A stretch of 64,000 bases of DNA from Butyricicoccus_B sp017886875. GTDB taxonomy: Bacteria > Bacillota > Clostridia > Oscillospirales > Butyricicoccaceae. Position 1 is the stretch's first letter, and the number at the start of each line of letters is the position of its first letter. A program made the translations under genes and the position numbers. The notes under the pieces were generated by a model, which was not told where the DNA came from, did not search any database, and was given only the letters and a program-made list of their open reading frames with translations. Of this stretch, positions 44,317 through 52,463 are shown piece by piece. The DNA is taken from the NCBI GenBank assembly GCA_963931655.1, contig OZ007036.1, forward strand, positions 1,364,001 to 1,428,000, given 5' to 3'.

Positions 44317-46272
44317 TTAAATATCCAGATTGGTTACATATTTTGCATTTTTCTCAATAAATTCTCGGCGAGGTTCTACTTTTTCACCCATAAGCAGAGC
44401 AAAAATTTCATCAGCAGCCGCAGCATCTTCAACATTTACCTGTTTAATAACTCTATGTTCTGGGTTCATAGTTGTTTCCCAAAGCTGCTCTGGGTCCATT
44501 TCACCAAGACCTTTATAACGCTGCACACGAACATTTTCGCCCATTTCAATTAAGCACTGACGCTGTTCTTCCTCAGTATAAGTATATCTAACGTCCTTGC
44601 CCTTCTCATTCTTGAAAAGAGGAGGCTGTGCAATAAACACATGACCATGTTCAATAAGAGGACGCATAAAACGGAAGAAGAATGTCAAAAGAAGTGTTCT
44701 AATATGACTACCGTCAACATCAGCATCGGCCATAAGGATTATTTTACCATAACGCAGTTTATTTAAATCAAAATCATCTCCAAAGCCTGCACCAAAAGCG
44801 GTAATCATAGGGGTTAATTTTTCATTACCATAAACCTTATCAAGTCTAGCCTTTTCAACGTTTAGCATTTTACCCCAAAGCGGTAAAATCGCTTGGTATT
44901 TACGGTCACGACCTTCTTTTGCAGAGCCGCCCGCTGAGTCACCCTCGACTATATAAATTTCTGTAAGCCTTGGGTCACGCTCTTGACAGTCAGCTAGCTT
45001 ACCAGGGAGAGAAGCACCGTCTAGAGCTGATTTTCTTCTGGTCATCTCTCTAGCCTTACGAGCTGCCTCTCTTGCACGAGCGGCCGTCTGAGCCTTGTCT
45101 ATGATAATTCTAGCAACAGATGGGTTTTCTTCAAAGAAGGTAGTCAAACGGTCGTTCATCATGGTTTCTACAAGTGTACGCATATCGCTATTTCCTAGCT
45201 TACCTTTGGTTTGACCTTCAAACTGTGCTTCTTGAAGTTTTACAGAAATAATAGCAGTTAAACCTTCTCTGACATCTTCACCAGAAAATGCTTTTTCATT
45301 TTCTTTTATGAGATTATTTTTTCTACCATAGTCATTTAGTACACGAGTTAGAGCAGATTTAAAACCTGTTTCATGTGTACCACCTTCAACGGTATTAATA
45401 TTATTTGCAAAAGAAATTAAAGTTTCAGAGTATGAATCGGTATATTGCAGAGCAACTTCAGCCATAGAACCGTCACGACTGCCTTCCATGTAGATAACTT
45501 CTTTATGGAGAGGATTTTTTGTGCGGTTTAAGTATTCTACAAATTGACGTATACCGCCTTCATAGTGCATAACTTGCTCTGTTACCTCATCATCACGTTC
45601 ATCACGTAATATGATTTTAATTCCGCCATTTAAAAATGCTTGGTCTCTAAGACGCTTTTCAAGTACAGAATATTCATAAACAGTGGTTTCAAATATTTCA
45701 GGGTCAGCCTTAAAGCGAATGGTTGTACCTGTTTGGCTTTCAAATGGGATAGACTCCATTTGTTTTACGGTTTTTCCACGTTCAAAGCTCATAGTATGCT
45801 TTTGATGACCATCACAAACTTCCGCTTCAAGCCAAACAGAAAGTGCATTTACAACTGATGAACCAACACCATGTAAACCACCAGAAACCTTATAACCCTC
45901 ACCGCCGAACTTACCACCTGCATGTAGCACAGTAAGCACAACTTCAAGAGTTGGTATGCCCATTTTAGGGTGAATACCACAAGGTATACCACGTCCATTA
46001 TCCTTAACGCTTATTATATTATCTTTTTCGATTGTTACTGTAATTTCAGTACAATAGCCTGCCAGAGCTTCATCTATTGAGTTATCTACAATTTCATAAA
46101 CCAGATGATGCAGACCTTGAGAGGAAGTAGAGCCAATGTACATACCTGGACGTTTACGAACCGCCTCCAGACCTTCTAAAACCTGAATTTGATTTTCATC
46201 ATATAGCTCAGTTACTTTAAGGTCAAGTATCTCATCGCTTATTTCCTTGTTAGTTTGGATATTTTCACTCAT
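44317..46272 (-). CDS. gyrB: DNA gyrase subunit B
   Basis: ATPase subunit of gyrase, 651 residues from ATG 46272; the upstream in-frame ATG at 46320 has no ribosome binding site. Seen: GHKL ATPase motifs EIVDNSIDEALAGYC and DNGRGIPCGIHPKMG, LHAGGKFGGEGYKVSGGLHGVG, the transducer, and the Toprim core EGDSAGGSAKEGRDRKYQA and DADVDGSHIRTLLL, which bear the Mg2+ acids. C-terminal PRREFIEKNAKYV is typical. Next gene is gyrA. Confidence 0.98.
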   Translation of the reverse strand: MSENIQTNKEISDEILDLKVTELYDENQIQVLEGLEAVRKRPGMYIGSTSSQGLHHLVYEIVDNSIDEALAGYCTEITVTIEKDNIISVKDNGRGIPCGIHPKMGIPTLEVVLTVLHAGGKFGGEGYKVSGGLHGVGSSVVNALSVWLEAEVCDGHQKHTMSFERGKTVKQMESIPFESQTGTTIRFKADPEIFETTVYEYSVLEKRLRDQAFLNGGIKIILRDERDDEVTEQVMHYEGGIRQFVEYLNRTKNPLHKEVIYMEGSRDGSMAEVALQYTDSYSETLISFANNINTVEGGTHETGFKSALTRVLNDYGRKNNLIKENEKAFSGEDVREGLTAIISVKLQEAQFEGQTKGKLGNSDMRTLVETMMNDRLTTFFEENPSVARIIIDKAQTAARAREAARKAREMTRRKSALDGASLPGKLADCQERDPRLTEIYIVEGDSAGGSAKEGRDRKYQAILPLWGKMLNVEKARLDKVYGNEKLTPMITAFGAGFGDDFDLNKLRYGKIILMADADVDGSHIRTLLLTFFFRFMRPLIEHGHVFIAQPPLFKNEKGKDVRYTYTEEEQRQCLIEMGENVRVQRYKGLGEMDPEQLWETTMNPEHRVIKQVNVEDAAAADEIFALLMGEKVEPRREFIEKNAKYVTNLDI

Positions 46273-46326
46273 ACACAATTCCTTTACCTTGTCCAAGTGG
46301 GTGAGAGCTAAAGCTATCACTTAATT

Positions 46327-46605
46327 TTAATAATCGGTTTTTAAAAGGGCTTTTATACCATCTTCAGCACGCTTTGCAAGTGTTCGAGAGGATATTGGGG
46401 AAATGTAAAGAATTTCGCCAAGTTCACCCATGCAAAGCACAGCAGATTTAGGCAGGTCATCGCAAAGGTCAATTATTCTGCCTTCGTTTTCTAACCGACG
46501 TAAAAGCGTTCGGGTACGTTCAGAAGTGGTTGCTGTATCCATGTCAAAAATACACACAATAGAGCCAAGTGGCACCATGTAATCTTGTCCTATATGAACA
46601 TACAT
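46327..46605 (-). CDS. remB: Extracellular-matrix regulator RemB (DUF370)
   Basis: Short DNA-binding-family protein of 92 residues, with the RemA/RemB fold. Starts MYVHIGQDYMVPLGSIVCIF, followed by RTRTLLRRLENEGRIIDL and a SAVLCMGELGEILYISPISSRTLAKR tail. In Bacillus subtilis the same position between recF and gyrB is occupied by yaaB/remB, which helps biofilm and osmoprotection genes. It has a weak ribosome binding site and follows recF by 166 bases, a gap with nothing else seen. Confidence 0.88.
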   Translation of the reverse strand: MYVHIGQDYMVPLGSIVCIFDMDTATTSERTRTLLRRLENEGRIIDLCDDLPKSAVLCMGELGEILYISPISSRTLAKRAEDGIKALLKTDY

Positions 46606-46771
46606 AAATAAGCTAAACCGCCTTTCTAAACACTGTTAAAGCCCAAAAGCTACCTTACCTATTATACCACTTTTTTTACGTTTTGTGCTAAAAAAATGAA
46701 AACTTTTTACTATATTCCTATACAATTATGACTGCTAAGCGGACATAAAAACTGTGTAAAACTTCCCTTGT

Positions 46772-47893
46772 TTATTTAATATTTTTGTTATCTGTCAAAA
46801 CCCGACCATTTTGTACATAAAATGACATGCCTATATTTATCTTTTTTATTATATCCCTATCACAGCATGTTATCAAAACTTGACCTTTGTCTATTCGGTT
46901 TAATACAAAATCTTGTCTTTTAACATCTAGCTCAGATAACACATCATCAAGTAATAACACTGGATATTCTCCTGAGTCATCAAAAAACATTTCACGCTCT
47001 GCAAGCTTTAAAGCTAATGCACATGTTCTAATTTGTCCCTGAGAGCCAAAAGAAGAAGCAGATACATCATTTAGCATAATTTCTAAGTCATCTTTATGAG
47101 GACCAGATAAACAGCTTTTGGCGGCTATTTCAAAACGCTTATGGCTCATAACATGTTCTATAAGCTCATTTTCTATCTCCTGTGTTGAAGCGTATGGATT
47201 AGTAATACTTGAAACCGTTTTGTATTTTATATTTAGTTTTTCATTAGGTGCTATAAGACTATGCACATTGCAAGCTTTTTCTGACAGTTTACGAATATAA
47301 TACGCTCTATAACGTATTATAATTGCACCCAACCGTGCAAGCCTAAGTGAAAAATCATCTAAAAGCTCAAGCATTTCAGGTTTTTCTTCACTATCCTTTA
47401 GAATTTTATTTTTATGTGCAAGTACTCTTTCATATTCTGATAAAACCTTGTCATAATTTGGTCTTAACTGACAAAGTGCTGTATCTAAAAATTTTCTTCT
47501 TGCTCCTGCACCTGCTCGAATTAAATAAAGGTCATCAGGACAAAAAAGCACTGTTTTTAAAATTCCCCTTGCATCACTTTGACGTTTCATTTTAACACCA
47601 TTGCGATAGACTTCAGCCGGCTTTTTATCAAATAGTCTAAGCTCTATTGAGAAATCACGACCTTCAGCAGTAAAATCACCTTGAATTTTTCCTATATTTT
47701 GACCAAAACGCAAACCTTCTTTTTTTTGACCAGTGCGGAAAAGCTTCATTGTAGAAATAGCGGCAACTGCTTCAAGTAAATTTGTTTTACCTTGAGCATT
47801 TTCTCCATAAATTACATTTACTCTATCACAAAAAGATACTTGTTGTGTTTTATAATTCCTAAAATTTTCCAATTTTATATGGTTTATATTCAT
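46772..47893 (-). CDS. recF: DNA replication/repair protein RecF
   Basis: SMC-like ATPase that loads RecA at gaps with RecO/RecR, 373 residues. Seen: Walker A GENAQGKTNLLEAV at the N-terminus, the coiled-coil arm at about 190-250, signature SFGSQGQIRTCALALKLAE, and Walker B PVLLLDDVLSELDVKR. All present. The start ATG 47893 follows GGAGAAATAAAT. It follows yaaA by 142 bases with a strong hairpin between them (47955-47980), consistent with partial uncoupling. Standard origin gene order. Confidence 0.97.
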   Translation of the reverse strand: MNINHIKLENFRNYKTQQVSFCDRVNVIYGENAQGKTNLLEAVAAISTMKLFRTGQKKEGLRFGQNIGKIQGDFTAEGRDFSIELRLFDKKPAEVYRNGVKMKRQSDARGILKTVLFCPDDLYLIRAGAGARRKFLDTALCQLRPNYDKVLSEYERVLAHKNKILKDSEEKPEMLELLDDFSLRLARLGAIIIRYRAYYIRKLSEKACNVHSLIAPNEKLNIKYKTVSSITNPYASTQEIENELIEHVMSHKRFEIAAKSCLSGPHKDDLEIMLNDVSASSFGSQGQIRTCALALKLAEREMFFDDSGEYPVLLLDDVLSELDVKRQDFVLNRIDKGQVLITCCDRDIIKKINIGMSFYVQNGRVLTDNKNIK

Positions 47894-47954
47894 ATTTATT
47901 TCTCCATAATTGCTTATAATTTAATCACACATTTTGTGTGACAGCAAAATATAG

Positions 47955-47980
47955 TAAAACGACACCGAAGTGTCGTTTTA
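47955..47980. terminator. Strong stem between yaaA and recF
   Basis: TAAAACGACAC and GTGTCGTTTTA form an 11-base perfect stem. On the minus strand the loop is the extra-stable TTCG tetraloop, and TTTTA closes the arm; a partial terminator for the dnaN-yaaA transcript before recF is likely. Confidence 0.7.
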
Positions 47981-48035
47981 AATAAAATTAAAATTTATAA
48001 TTTGCAAGTTTGATTTTGTAATCTTTCATAGTTTA

Positions 48036-48242
48036 TTATTCGATTACAACAGTTTCATTTGCTAATGAAATGATATCACCAGAACGCAGTTTTTTTCCAC
48101 GTTGAGTGCAAATTTCATTATTAACTAAAACTTGACCATCAGCAATTAAAATTTTAGCTTCACCACCAGAGCTAACTAAATTAGCAAATTTGAGTAAAGC
48201 ATCTAGTTTAATAAACTCACCTGTAATTTTTATACTTTGCAT
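48036..48242 (-). CDS. yaaA: S4-domain RNA-binding protein YaaA/RlbA
   Basis: Small RNA-binding protein of 68 residues, from ATG 48242 (GAAGGTGCAAAAT upstream; an in-frame TTG at 48257 is less likely). The whole length is one S4 domain: FIKLDALLKFANLVSSGGEAK then ILIADGQVLVNNEICTQRGKKL. It is the standard fourth gene of the origin cluster, coupled to dnaN 18 bases upstream. Thought to act on the 50S ribosomal subunit; function not certain. Confidence 0.93.
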   Translation of the reverse strand: MQSIKITGEFIKLDALLKFANLVSSGGEAKILIADGQVLVNNEICTQRGKKLRSGDIISLANETVVIE

Positions 48243-48260
48243 ATTTTGCACCTTCAATTT

Positions 48261-49370
48261 TTATTCACCAGATTTTAAACGAACAGGAAGCACAAGATAG
48301 GTAAATTTTTCGCTATCTATTGCATGTATAACCATAGGATTTAAAGCTCCACCAAGTGATAGTTTAATTTTTTCATCATCACAAGCTCTTAGAGCGTCAA
48401 GTAAATATTTATTATTAAATCCAATTTCTAAGTTATCCACAGGGCTGTCGATAGGACATTCGTCATAGGATTTACCAATAGCTGTTATACAGCTCATTTT
48501 TATAACTGGACCATCAAAATGCATTCTTACAGGATTTTTAAGCTTTTCTGAAACTATAAGTGAAACTCTTTCGATTGAGTTTATCATGTCTTGAGTGTTT
48601 ACAGTTACTTCACTATTGGATTTTTGAGGAATTGCTGCACGATAATTTAAAAATTCACCGTCAATTAAACGTGTTATAAATATTGTTTGGTCGATTTCAA
48701 ATAATATATGTTTTTCATCTGGATAAATTGAAACCATTTTTTCACTGTTATCGCTTAAAATTCTTTCAATTTCTCTAAGGGCGTTACCTGGGACTACAAA
48801 TTTCATATTATCAAAGGAATTTTCAAGTATTTCACGTCTTACAGATAATCTATAACCGTCTACTGCAACAACATTTAAATGGTTTTGTTCGATTTCAAAT
48901 AAACAACCAGTGTGAATTGGTTTAGCTTCATTATCTGAAACTGCAAATATTGTTTGAGCAATCATTGATTTTAGCATAGGCTGAGGCATTTTTATTTGTT
49001 TTGCACAGTTAACCTCAGGCATCTGTGGAAAATCATCAGAAGTTGATGCAACTAAATTAAAAATTGCTCTGCCACATTTGATAGTTGTTAATAACTTTTC
49101 ATCAGTTTCAAAAAATATAATATCATCTGGTAGTTTTCTTATTATATCACCTAGGATTTTTGCGTTTAGAACTATTTCACCTATTTGTACAATGTCTGCA
49201 TCTAAACAAGTGCGAATTCCCATTGCAAGGTCATATCCTGTAATAGTTAATTTTTCATCAGCTGTGATTTTTAATCCTTCAAGAATTGCTATTGTTGATT
49301 TAGTTGATACAGCTCTTGAAGCTGTGTGGATAGCGTCGAGTAATGTCGATTTTTCACAAGAAAATTTCAT
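48261..49370 (-). CDS. dnaN: DNA polymerase III sliding clamp, beta subunit
   Basis: Ring-shaped processivity clamp, 369 residues from ATG 49370 (AAAGGAAC upstream). The longer frame to 49544 runs into the origin and is not used. Seen: MKFSCEKSTLLDAIHTASRAVS start, three repeated clamp domains, the pocket region with YRLSVRRE, and the C-terminal LPVRLKSGE. Divergent from nothing: dnaA is 444 bases upstream on the same strand, with the origin in the gap. Confidence 0.97.
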   Translation of the reverse strand: MKFSCEKSTLLDAIHTASRAVSTKSTIAILEGLKITADEKLTITGYDLAMGIRTCLDADIVQIGEIVLNAKILGDIIRKLPDDIIFFETDEKLLTTIKCGRAIFNLVASTSDDFPQMPEVNCAKQIKMPQPMLKSMIAQTIFAVSDNEAKPIHTGCLFEIEQNHLNVVAVDGYRLSVRREILENSFDNMKFVVPGNALREIERILSDNSEKMVSIYPDEKHILFEIDQTIFITRLIDGEFLNYRAAIPQKSNSEVTVNTQDMINSIERVSLIVSEKLKNPVRMHFDGPVIKMSCITAIGKSYDECPIDSPVDNLEIGFNNKYLLDALRACDDEKIKLSLGGALNPMVIHAIDSEKFTYLVLPVRLKSGE

Positions 49371-49421
49371 ACGTTTTTGTTCCTTTCTTTTATACACAAT
49401 GAGATTTAAAATATATTTAAT

Positions 49422-49435
49422 ATTTCCTAGGAAAT
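49422..49435. promoter_or_regulatory. Palindrome resembling a Noc-binding site (NBS)
   Basis: ATTTCCTAGGAAAT is a perfect 14-base palindrome and matches the published NBS consensus ATTTCCCGGGAAAT at 12 of 14 positions, differing only in the central two. noc is in this window. Confidence 0.45.
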
Positions 49436-49438
49436 CTA

Positions 49439-49461
49439 ACAATAAAAAAAATATATATATA
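49439..49461. promoter_or_regulatory. AT-rich DNA unwinding element
   Basis: ACAATAAAAAAAATATATAT-type stretch with no G or C for about 20 bases, directly beside the TAG repeats; the expected melting site. Confidence 0.7.
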
Positions 49462-49463
49462 CC

Positions 49464-49480
49464 TAGTAGTAGTAGTAGTA
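49464..49480 (+). promoter_or_regulatory. DnaA-trio repeat
   Basis: TAGTAGTAGTAGTAGTA gives five to six consecutive 5'-TAG trinucleotides, the complement-read 3'-GAT DnaA-trio known to load single-strand DnaA filament. The repeat starts one base from a TGTGGAAA DnaA-box pair, the expected side and spacing. Confidence 0.85.
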
Positions 49481-49481
49481 C

Positions 49482-49638
49482 TGTGGAAACTGTGGAAAAC
49501 TCGAAAAATAGCGGGAAATACGGGATTTTTTCGTCCACAGGCACTTGTGGATAAAATGTGATAATTTTGGATAATAATCCACAGGCAAAAGTTATCCACA
49601 GGTTATCCCTGTGGAATTCACAGGCTAATTGTGGATAA
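49482..49638. promoter_or_regulatory. DnaA box cluster
   Basis: Perfect boxes (TTATCCACA or complement): 49546-49554 minus, 49592-49600 plus, 49630-49638 minus. One-mismatch boxes: 49491-49499 (TGTGGAAAA), 49566-49574 (TTTGGATAA), 49575-49583 (TAATCCACA). TGTGGAAAC at 49482-49490 has two mismatches. Confidence 0.88.
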
Positions 49639-49671
49639 CTTCACGTGTAAAAAATAGACTCCACCCTTATA

Positions 49672-49694
49672 AAATGTAACATTCTGTTACATTT
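49672..49694 (-). terminator. Probable dnaA terminator hairpin in oriC
   Basis: AAATGTAACA, loop TTC, TGTTACATTT is a perfect 10-base stem; on minus TTTTAT follows. It lies downstream of dnaA and upstream of dnaN. It could also be a protein-binding palindrome. Confidence 0.55.
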
Positions 49695-49813
49695 CGGCAT
49701 ACGTTTATAAACACAAAAATAAGCTTTTAAAATGCCGACAGTGAGTGGAGCACAGATAAAAAATAATATAAGAACTATCAATTAAAAAATAAATATTACT
49801 TATATGCGTAAGG

Positions 49814-51109
49814 TTATATATTTTGTATATTCTCTATGAGCGTTCTAATAATGTCATCAGTTTCTGCAAGTTGCTTTCGCTCATCTTCTATTTTATTGCA
49901 AGCATGCATAACTGTGGTATGGTCTCGACAAAAAACTTTACCAATTTCTGGCAAAGAATAATTTGTTAGTTTTCTAACAAGATACATAGCCATTTGACGA
50001 GGTCTTACAGTATCCTTTGAACGTTTGTTTGCTAAAATCTGGTCAACAGGCATTGAATAGAAGTTTGAAACAGTTTGTAAAATCATATCTGGAGTAGGGT
50101 TTAATCCTGGATTTATAGATTTTACCTCCTCTATAACATCAGAAACCATTTCTGCAGAGATAGGTTCACCATTTAGTTCATGTTTAGCCTTAATTTTTTT
50201 AACTGTTCCCTCTAGTTGACGCACATTTGATTGCAGATTTTCCGCAATTTGATACATAAAATCTCTGGACAGTTCAAAACCAAGCTTCATACTTTTTGCA
50301 CTTATAATTGCAAGCCTAGTTTCAAGGTCAGGTGGCTGAATATCTGCAAGAAGTCCCCATTCAAAACGGGTTTTCATTCTATCCTCAAGAGTATTCATTT
50401 CTTTTGGTGGTCTATCTGAAGTTAAAACAAGTTGTTTACCAGACTCATAGAGTGCGTTAAAGGTATGGAAAAACTCCTCTTGAGTGCGTTCTTTACCTGC
50501 AATAAATTGAATATCATCGATTAAAAGCAAATCTGCCATGCGATATTTACCACGAAAATCCTGTACATCACCTGATTGTATAGCGGTTACAAGTTCATTT
50601 GTAAAATCTTCACCTTTAACATAAATAATTCTAAAATCTGGGTGATTTTGATGAATTACATTTCCAATAGCATGTAAAAGGTGAGTTTTTCCCAAACCAG
50701 ATTGACCATAGATAAAAAGTGGATTATAGTTTTCAGCTGGATTATTTGCAACAGAAATAGCTGCCGCATGAGCAAATTTATTAGATGAACCTACAATAAA
50801 ATGTTCAAAAGTATATTCATCATCAAAACTAAGTCCTACTAGGGTATTTGAATTAGGTGTTTCATCACCTACAATAATATGAATTTGTATTGAACCGCCA
50901 AGTAGCTCATTAATTGCCTCAGATAACGGGTGAAGAAAACGTTGTTCAATAATTTCCTTTTTAAACTGACCTGAAGCACGAATTATAAGCTTATCGCCAC
51001 TCAAGGATACAACTTCTGCATCATCAAACCATGCTGACAGAGTAACAGGACTAATTGTACGCTCCATATGAGCAAGTGCCATTTTTAAAATATCATTTGG
51101 CCCGTTCAT
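49814..51109 (-). CDS. dnaA: Chromosomal replication initiator DnaA
   Basis: Initiator ATPase, 431 residues, slightly short because the linker (domain II) is small. Seen: domain I 1-75, Walker A GQSGLGKTHLLHAIGN, Walker B LLIDDIQFI, sensor 1 LTSDRPPKEM, Arg finger in DRMKTRFEWG, and the domain IV DNA-binding DHTTVMHACNKI. All functional residues are present. ATG 51109 has GGAGAG 12 bases upstream, and a GTATCCACA box at 51214-51222 with the promoter at 51152-51180 suggests self-repression. Its 3' end faces oriC. Confidence 0.98.
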   Translation of the reverse strand: MNGPNDILKMALAHMERTISPVTLSAWFDDAEVVSLSGDKLIIRASGQFKKEIIEQRFLHPLSEAINELLGGSIQIHIIVGDETPNSNTLVGLSFDDEYTFEHFIVGSSNKFAHAAAISVANNPAENYNPLFIYGQSGLGKTHLLHAIGNVIHQNHPDFRIIYVKGEDFTNELVTAIQSGDVQDFRGKYRMADLLLIDDIQFIAGKERTQEEFFHTFNALYESGKQLVLTSDRPPKEMNTLEDRMKTRFEWGLLADIQPPDLETRLAIISAKSMKLGFELSRDFMYQIAENLQSNVRQLEGTVKKIKAKHELNGEPISAEMVSDVIEEVKSINPGLNPTPDMILQTVSNFYSMPVDQILANKRSKDTVRPRQMAMYLVRKLTNYSLPEIGKVFCRDHTTVMHACNKIEDERKQLAETDDIIRTLIENIQNI

Positions 51110-51151
51110 AACATTACTTTCTCTCCTTTATTCGATTGCTATTCATAATAG

Positions 51152-51180
51152 ATAATAGCAAAAATATAGCTAATATGCAA
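51152..51180 (-). promoter_or_regulatory. Promoter of dnaA
   Basis: On minus TTGCAT, 17 bases, TATTAT. A one-mismatch DnaA box (51214-51222) lies 34 bases upstream of the -35. Confidence 0.6.
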
Positions 51181-51269
51181 ATATTATTAACAGAAGGCAC
51201 AAAGTTTTTCACAGTATCCACAGGGAAGAAAATGGTTAAAATAAAATATTCAAAAAGCTACAAAAAAAC

Positions 51270-51299
51270 TTGACAGATACATATAACTATGCCTATAAT
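51270..51299 (+). promoter_or_regulatory. Promoter of rpmH
   Basis: TTGACA, 18 bases, TATAAT: both elements are consensus. The leader of about 120 bases holds a hairpin, GCAGCGGCATATGCC with GCTGC (51328-51350). A second TATAAT at 51351 has no -35. Confidence 0.8.
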
Positions 51300-51429
51300 A
51301 AATACTGATTTAGATTGCATCGGACAGGCAGCGGCATATGCCTAAGCTGCTATAATATAAAGTGGTTTGGACCTGTGCCGGTGCCCACTCGAACAATTAT
51401 TTCGTTTTTTAGTAGGAGGTGCAGAGAAA

Positions 51430-51564
51430 ATGGTAAGAACTTATCAGCCTAAGAAGCGTCAGCGTAGCAAGGAGCATGGTTTCCGTAAGAGAATGGCTAC
51501 TTCTAATGGTCGCAAGGTTTTAGCTCGTCGCCGTGCAAAGGGACGTGCTCGTCTGACTCACTAA
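51430..51564 (+). CDS. rpmH: 50S ribosomal protein L34
   Basis: 44-residue large-subunit protein. Seen: MVRTYQPKKRQRSKEHGF then RKRMATSNGRKVLARRRAKG, almost identical in all bacteria. The upstream in-frame ATG at 51367 is not used: AGGAGGTG stands seven bases before ATG 51430. Divergent from dnaA as in Bacillus. A terminator lies 40 bases after its stop, so rnpA is only partly co-transcribed. Confidence 0.98.
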   Translation: MVRTYQPKKRQRSKEHGFRKRMATSNGRKVLARRRAKGRARLTH

Positions 51565-51604
51565 GCCTAATCGCTTAAATTGTATCATCATTGCCTTGAT
51601 GATT

Positions 51605-51630
51605 GGCCGTCACTTTGTACGGCCTTTTTT
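51605..51630 (+). terminator. Terminator after rpmH
   Basis: GGCCGT and ACGGCC with an eight-base loop, then six T. Short but GC-rich. Confidence 0.85.
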
Positions 51631-51660
51631 CATATCTGTGGTTTTTCTATTTAGTTTTCG

Positions 51661-51776
51661 GTTTAGCAGCAGAAAAATCACAGTAAAATCGGCTGCTAAA
51701 CAGCTTATAGCGTTTTTTGATATCGTGCTATAAGGTTATTTAGTCAGGTAGAATGCTCCAAAGGGCATCGGAGCAT
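51661..51776 (+). promoter_or_regulatory. Structured leader of rnpA with three hairpins
   Basis: GTTTAGCAGC/GCTGCTAAAC (51661-51701, 10 bases perfect), CTTATAGC/GCTATAAG (51704-51734) and ATGCTCC/GGAGCAT (51753-51776) follow each other between the rpmH terminator and rnpA. None ends in a T tract. A promoter is not obvious within it. Confidence 0.55.
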
Positions 51777-51821
51777 GACGCTGCCTGTGAACGCTTTTAT
51801 TTAAAAGGAGCGTTTTTTAAA

Positions 51822-52181
51822 ATGAAACACACCTATCGCATTAAACAAAATTATGAATTTCGTAGACTTTATAGACGTGGTAATTCGGTAGCGACACCAT
51901 ATTTAGTGGTTTATGCTATGAAAACACGCCGAAAGGTCAACCGTATTGGGCTTACAGTTACACCAAAGTTAGGTGGTGCTGTGGTTAGAAACCGCATAAA
52001 GCGTCTTTTAAGAGAGGCTTACCGTCTAAATGAGGACAAAATCTGTCAAAGCTATGATTTTATTTTTGTTGCACGAAGTAAAATGATTGGTGCTAAATGC
52101 CAAAAAGTAGAACGTGAAATTTTACGTGCGATGAAACAGCTTGGACTGCTTATAGAGGAGCAGGGGGGCGAAAATGCATGA
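51822..52181 (+). CDS. rnpA: Ribonuclease P protein component
   Basis: Protein cofactor of RNase P, which trims tRNA 5' leaders. 119 residues from ATG 51822 (AAAGGAG upstream; earlier ATG 51753 would begin within the leader hairpin and is not used). Seen: NYEFRRLYRRGNSVATPYLVVY and the conserved RNR motif in VRNRIKRLLREAYRLN. Followed by yidD with a four-base overlap. The preceding hairpins may regulate it. Confidence 0.96.
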   Translation: MKHTYRIKQNYEFRRLYRRGNSVATPYLVVYAMKTRRKVNRIGLTVTPKLGGAVVRNRIKRLLREAYRLNEDKICQSYDFIFVARSKMIGAKCQKVEREILRAMKQLGLLIEEQGGENA

Positions 52182-52390
52182 AACATTTGCTTATTTCGGG
52201 AATAAGGTTTTATCAAAAACAAATTTCTCCATCTTTACCTGCTAGATGTCGATATATTCCAACTTGCTCACAATACGCAAAGGAAGCGATTGAAAAATAT
52301 GGTGCAGTAAAGGGTAGTGTTCTTGCTACAAGAAGAATTTGCAGATGCCACCCATTTTCTAAGCATGATATTTATGACCCTGTGCCATAA
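52178..52390 (+). CDS. yidD: Membrane protein insertion efficiency factor YidD
   Basis: 70-residue protein that supports YidC function. Seen: LLISGIRFYQKQISPSLP with the N-terminal amphipathic helix and CRYIPTCSQYAKEAIEKYG, whose Cys pair is conserved, and a HPFSKHDIYDPVP tail. ATG overlaps the rnpA stop by four bases. Standard rnpA-yidD-yidC order. Confidence 0.96.
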   Translation: MKHLLISGIRFYQKQISPSLPARCRYIPTCSQYAKEAIEKYGAVKGSVLATRRICRCHPFSKHDIYDPVP

Positions 52391-52463
52391 ATATTAGATT
52401 TGCGTTTTTTAACGCATTTAATTTTTCTATTGAAACTCAATTTTTGGAGGATAATTCTCAACG

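Larger units (their letters stand above)
49371..49813. other. oriC: Chromosome replication origin (oriC), dnaA-dnaN intergenic region
   Basis: The 443-base gap between dnaA and dnaN carries, left to right: a Noc-site-like palindrome, AT-rich unwinding stretch (49439-49461), TAG repeats (49464-49480), a run of DnaA boxes (49482-49638), a 10-base hairpin (49672-49694) and the CGGCAT/ATGCCG pair (49695-49737). This matches the DnaA-box/trio/unwinding layout known for Bacillus. Flanking dnaA, dnaN and divergent rpmH support it. Confidence 0.92.

Noticed and set aside
49371..49544. N-terminal extension of dnaN into oriC
   Set aside because: The extension is origin DNA and lacks a ribosome binding site; the family start is at 49370.
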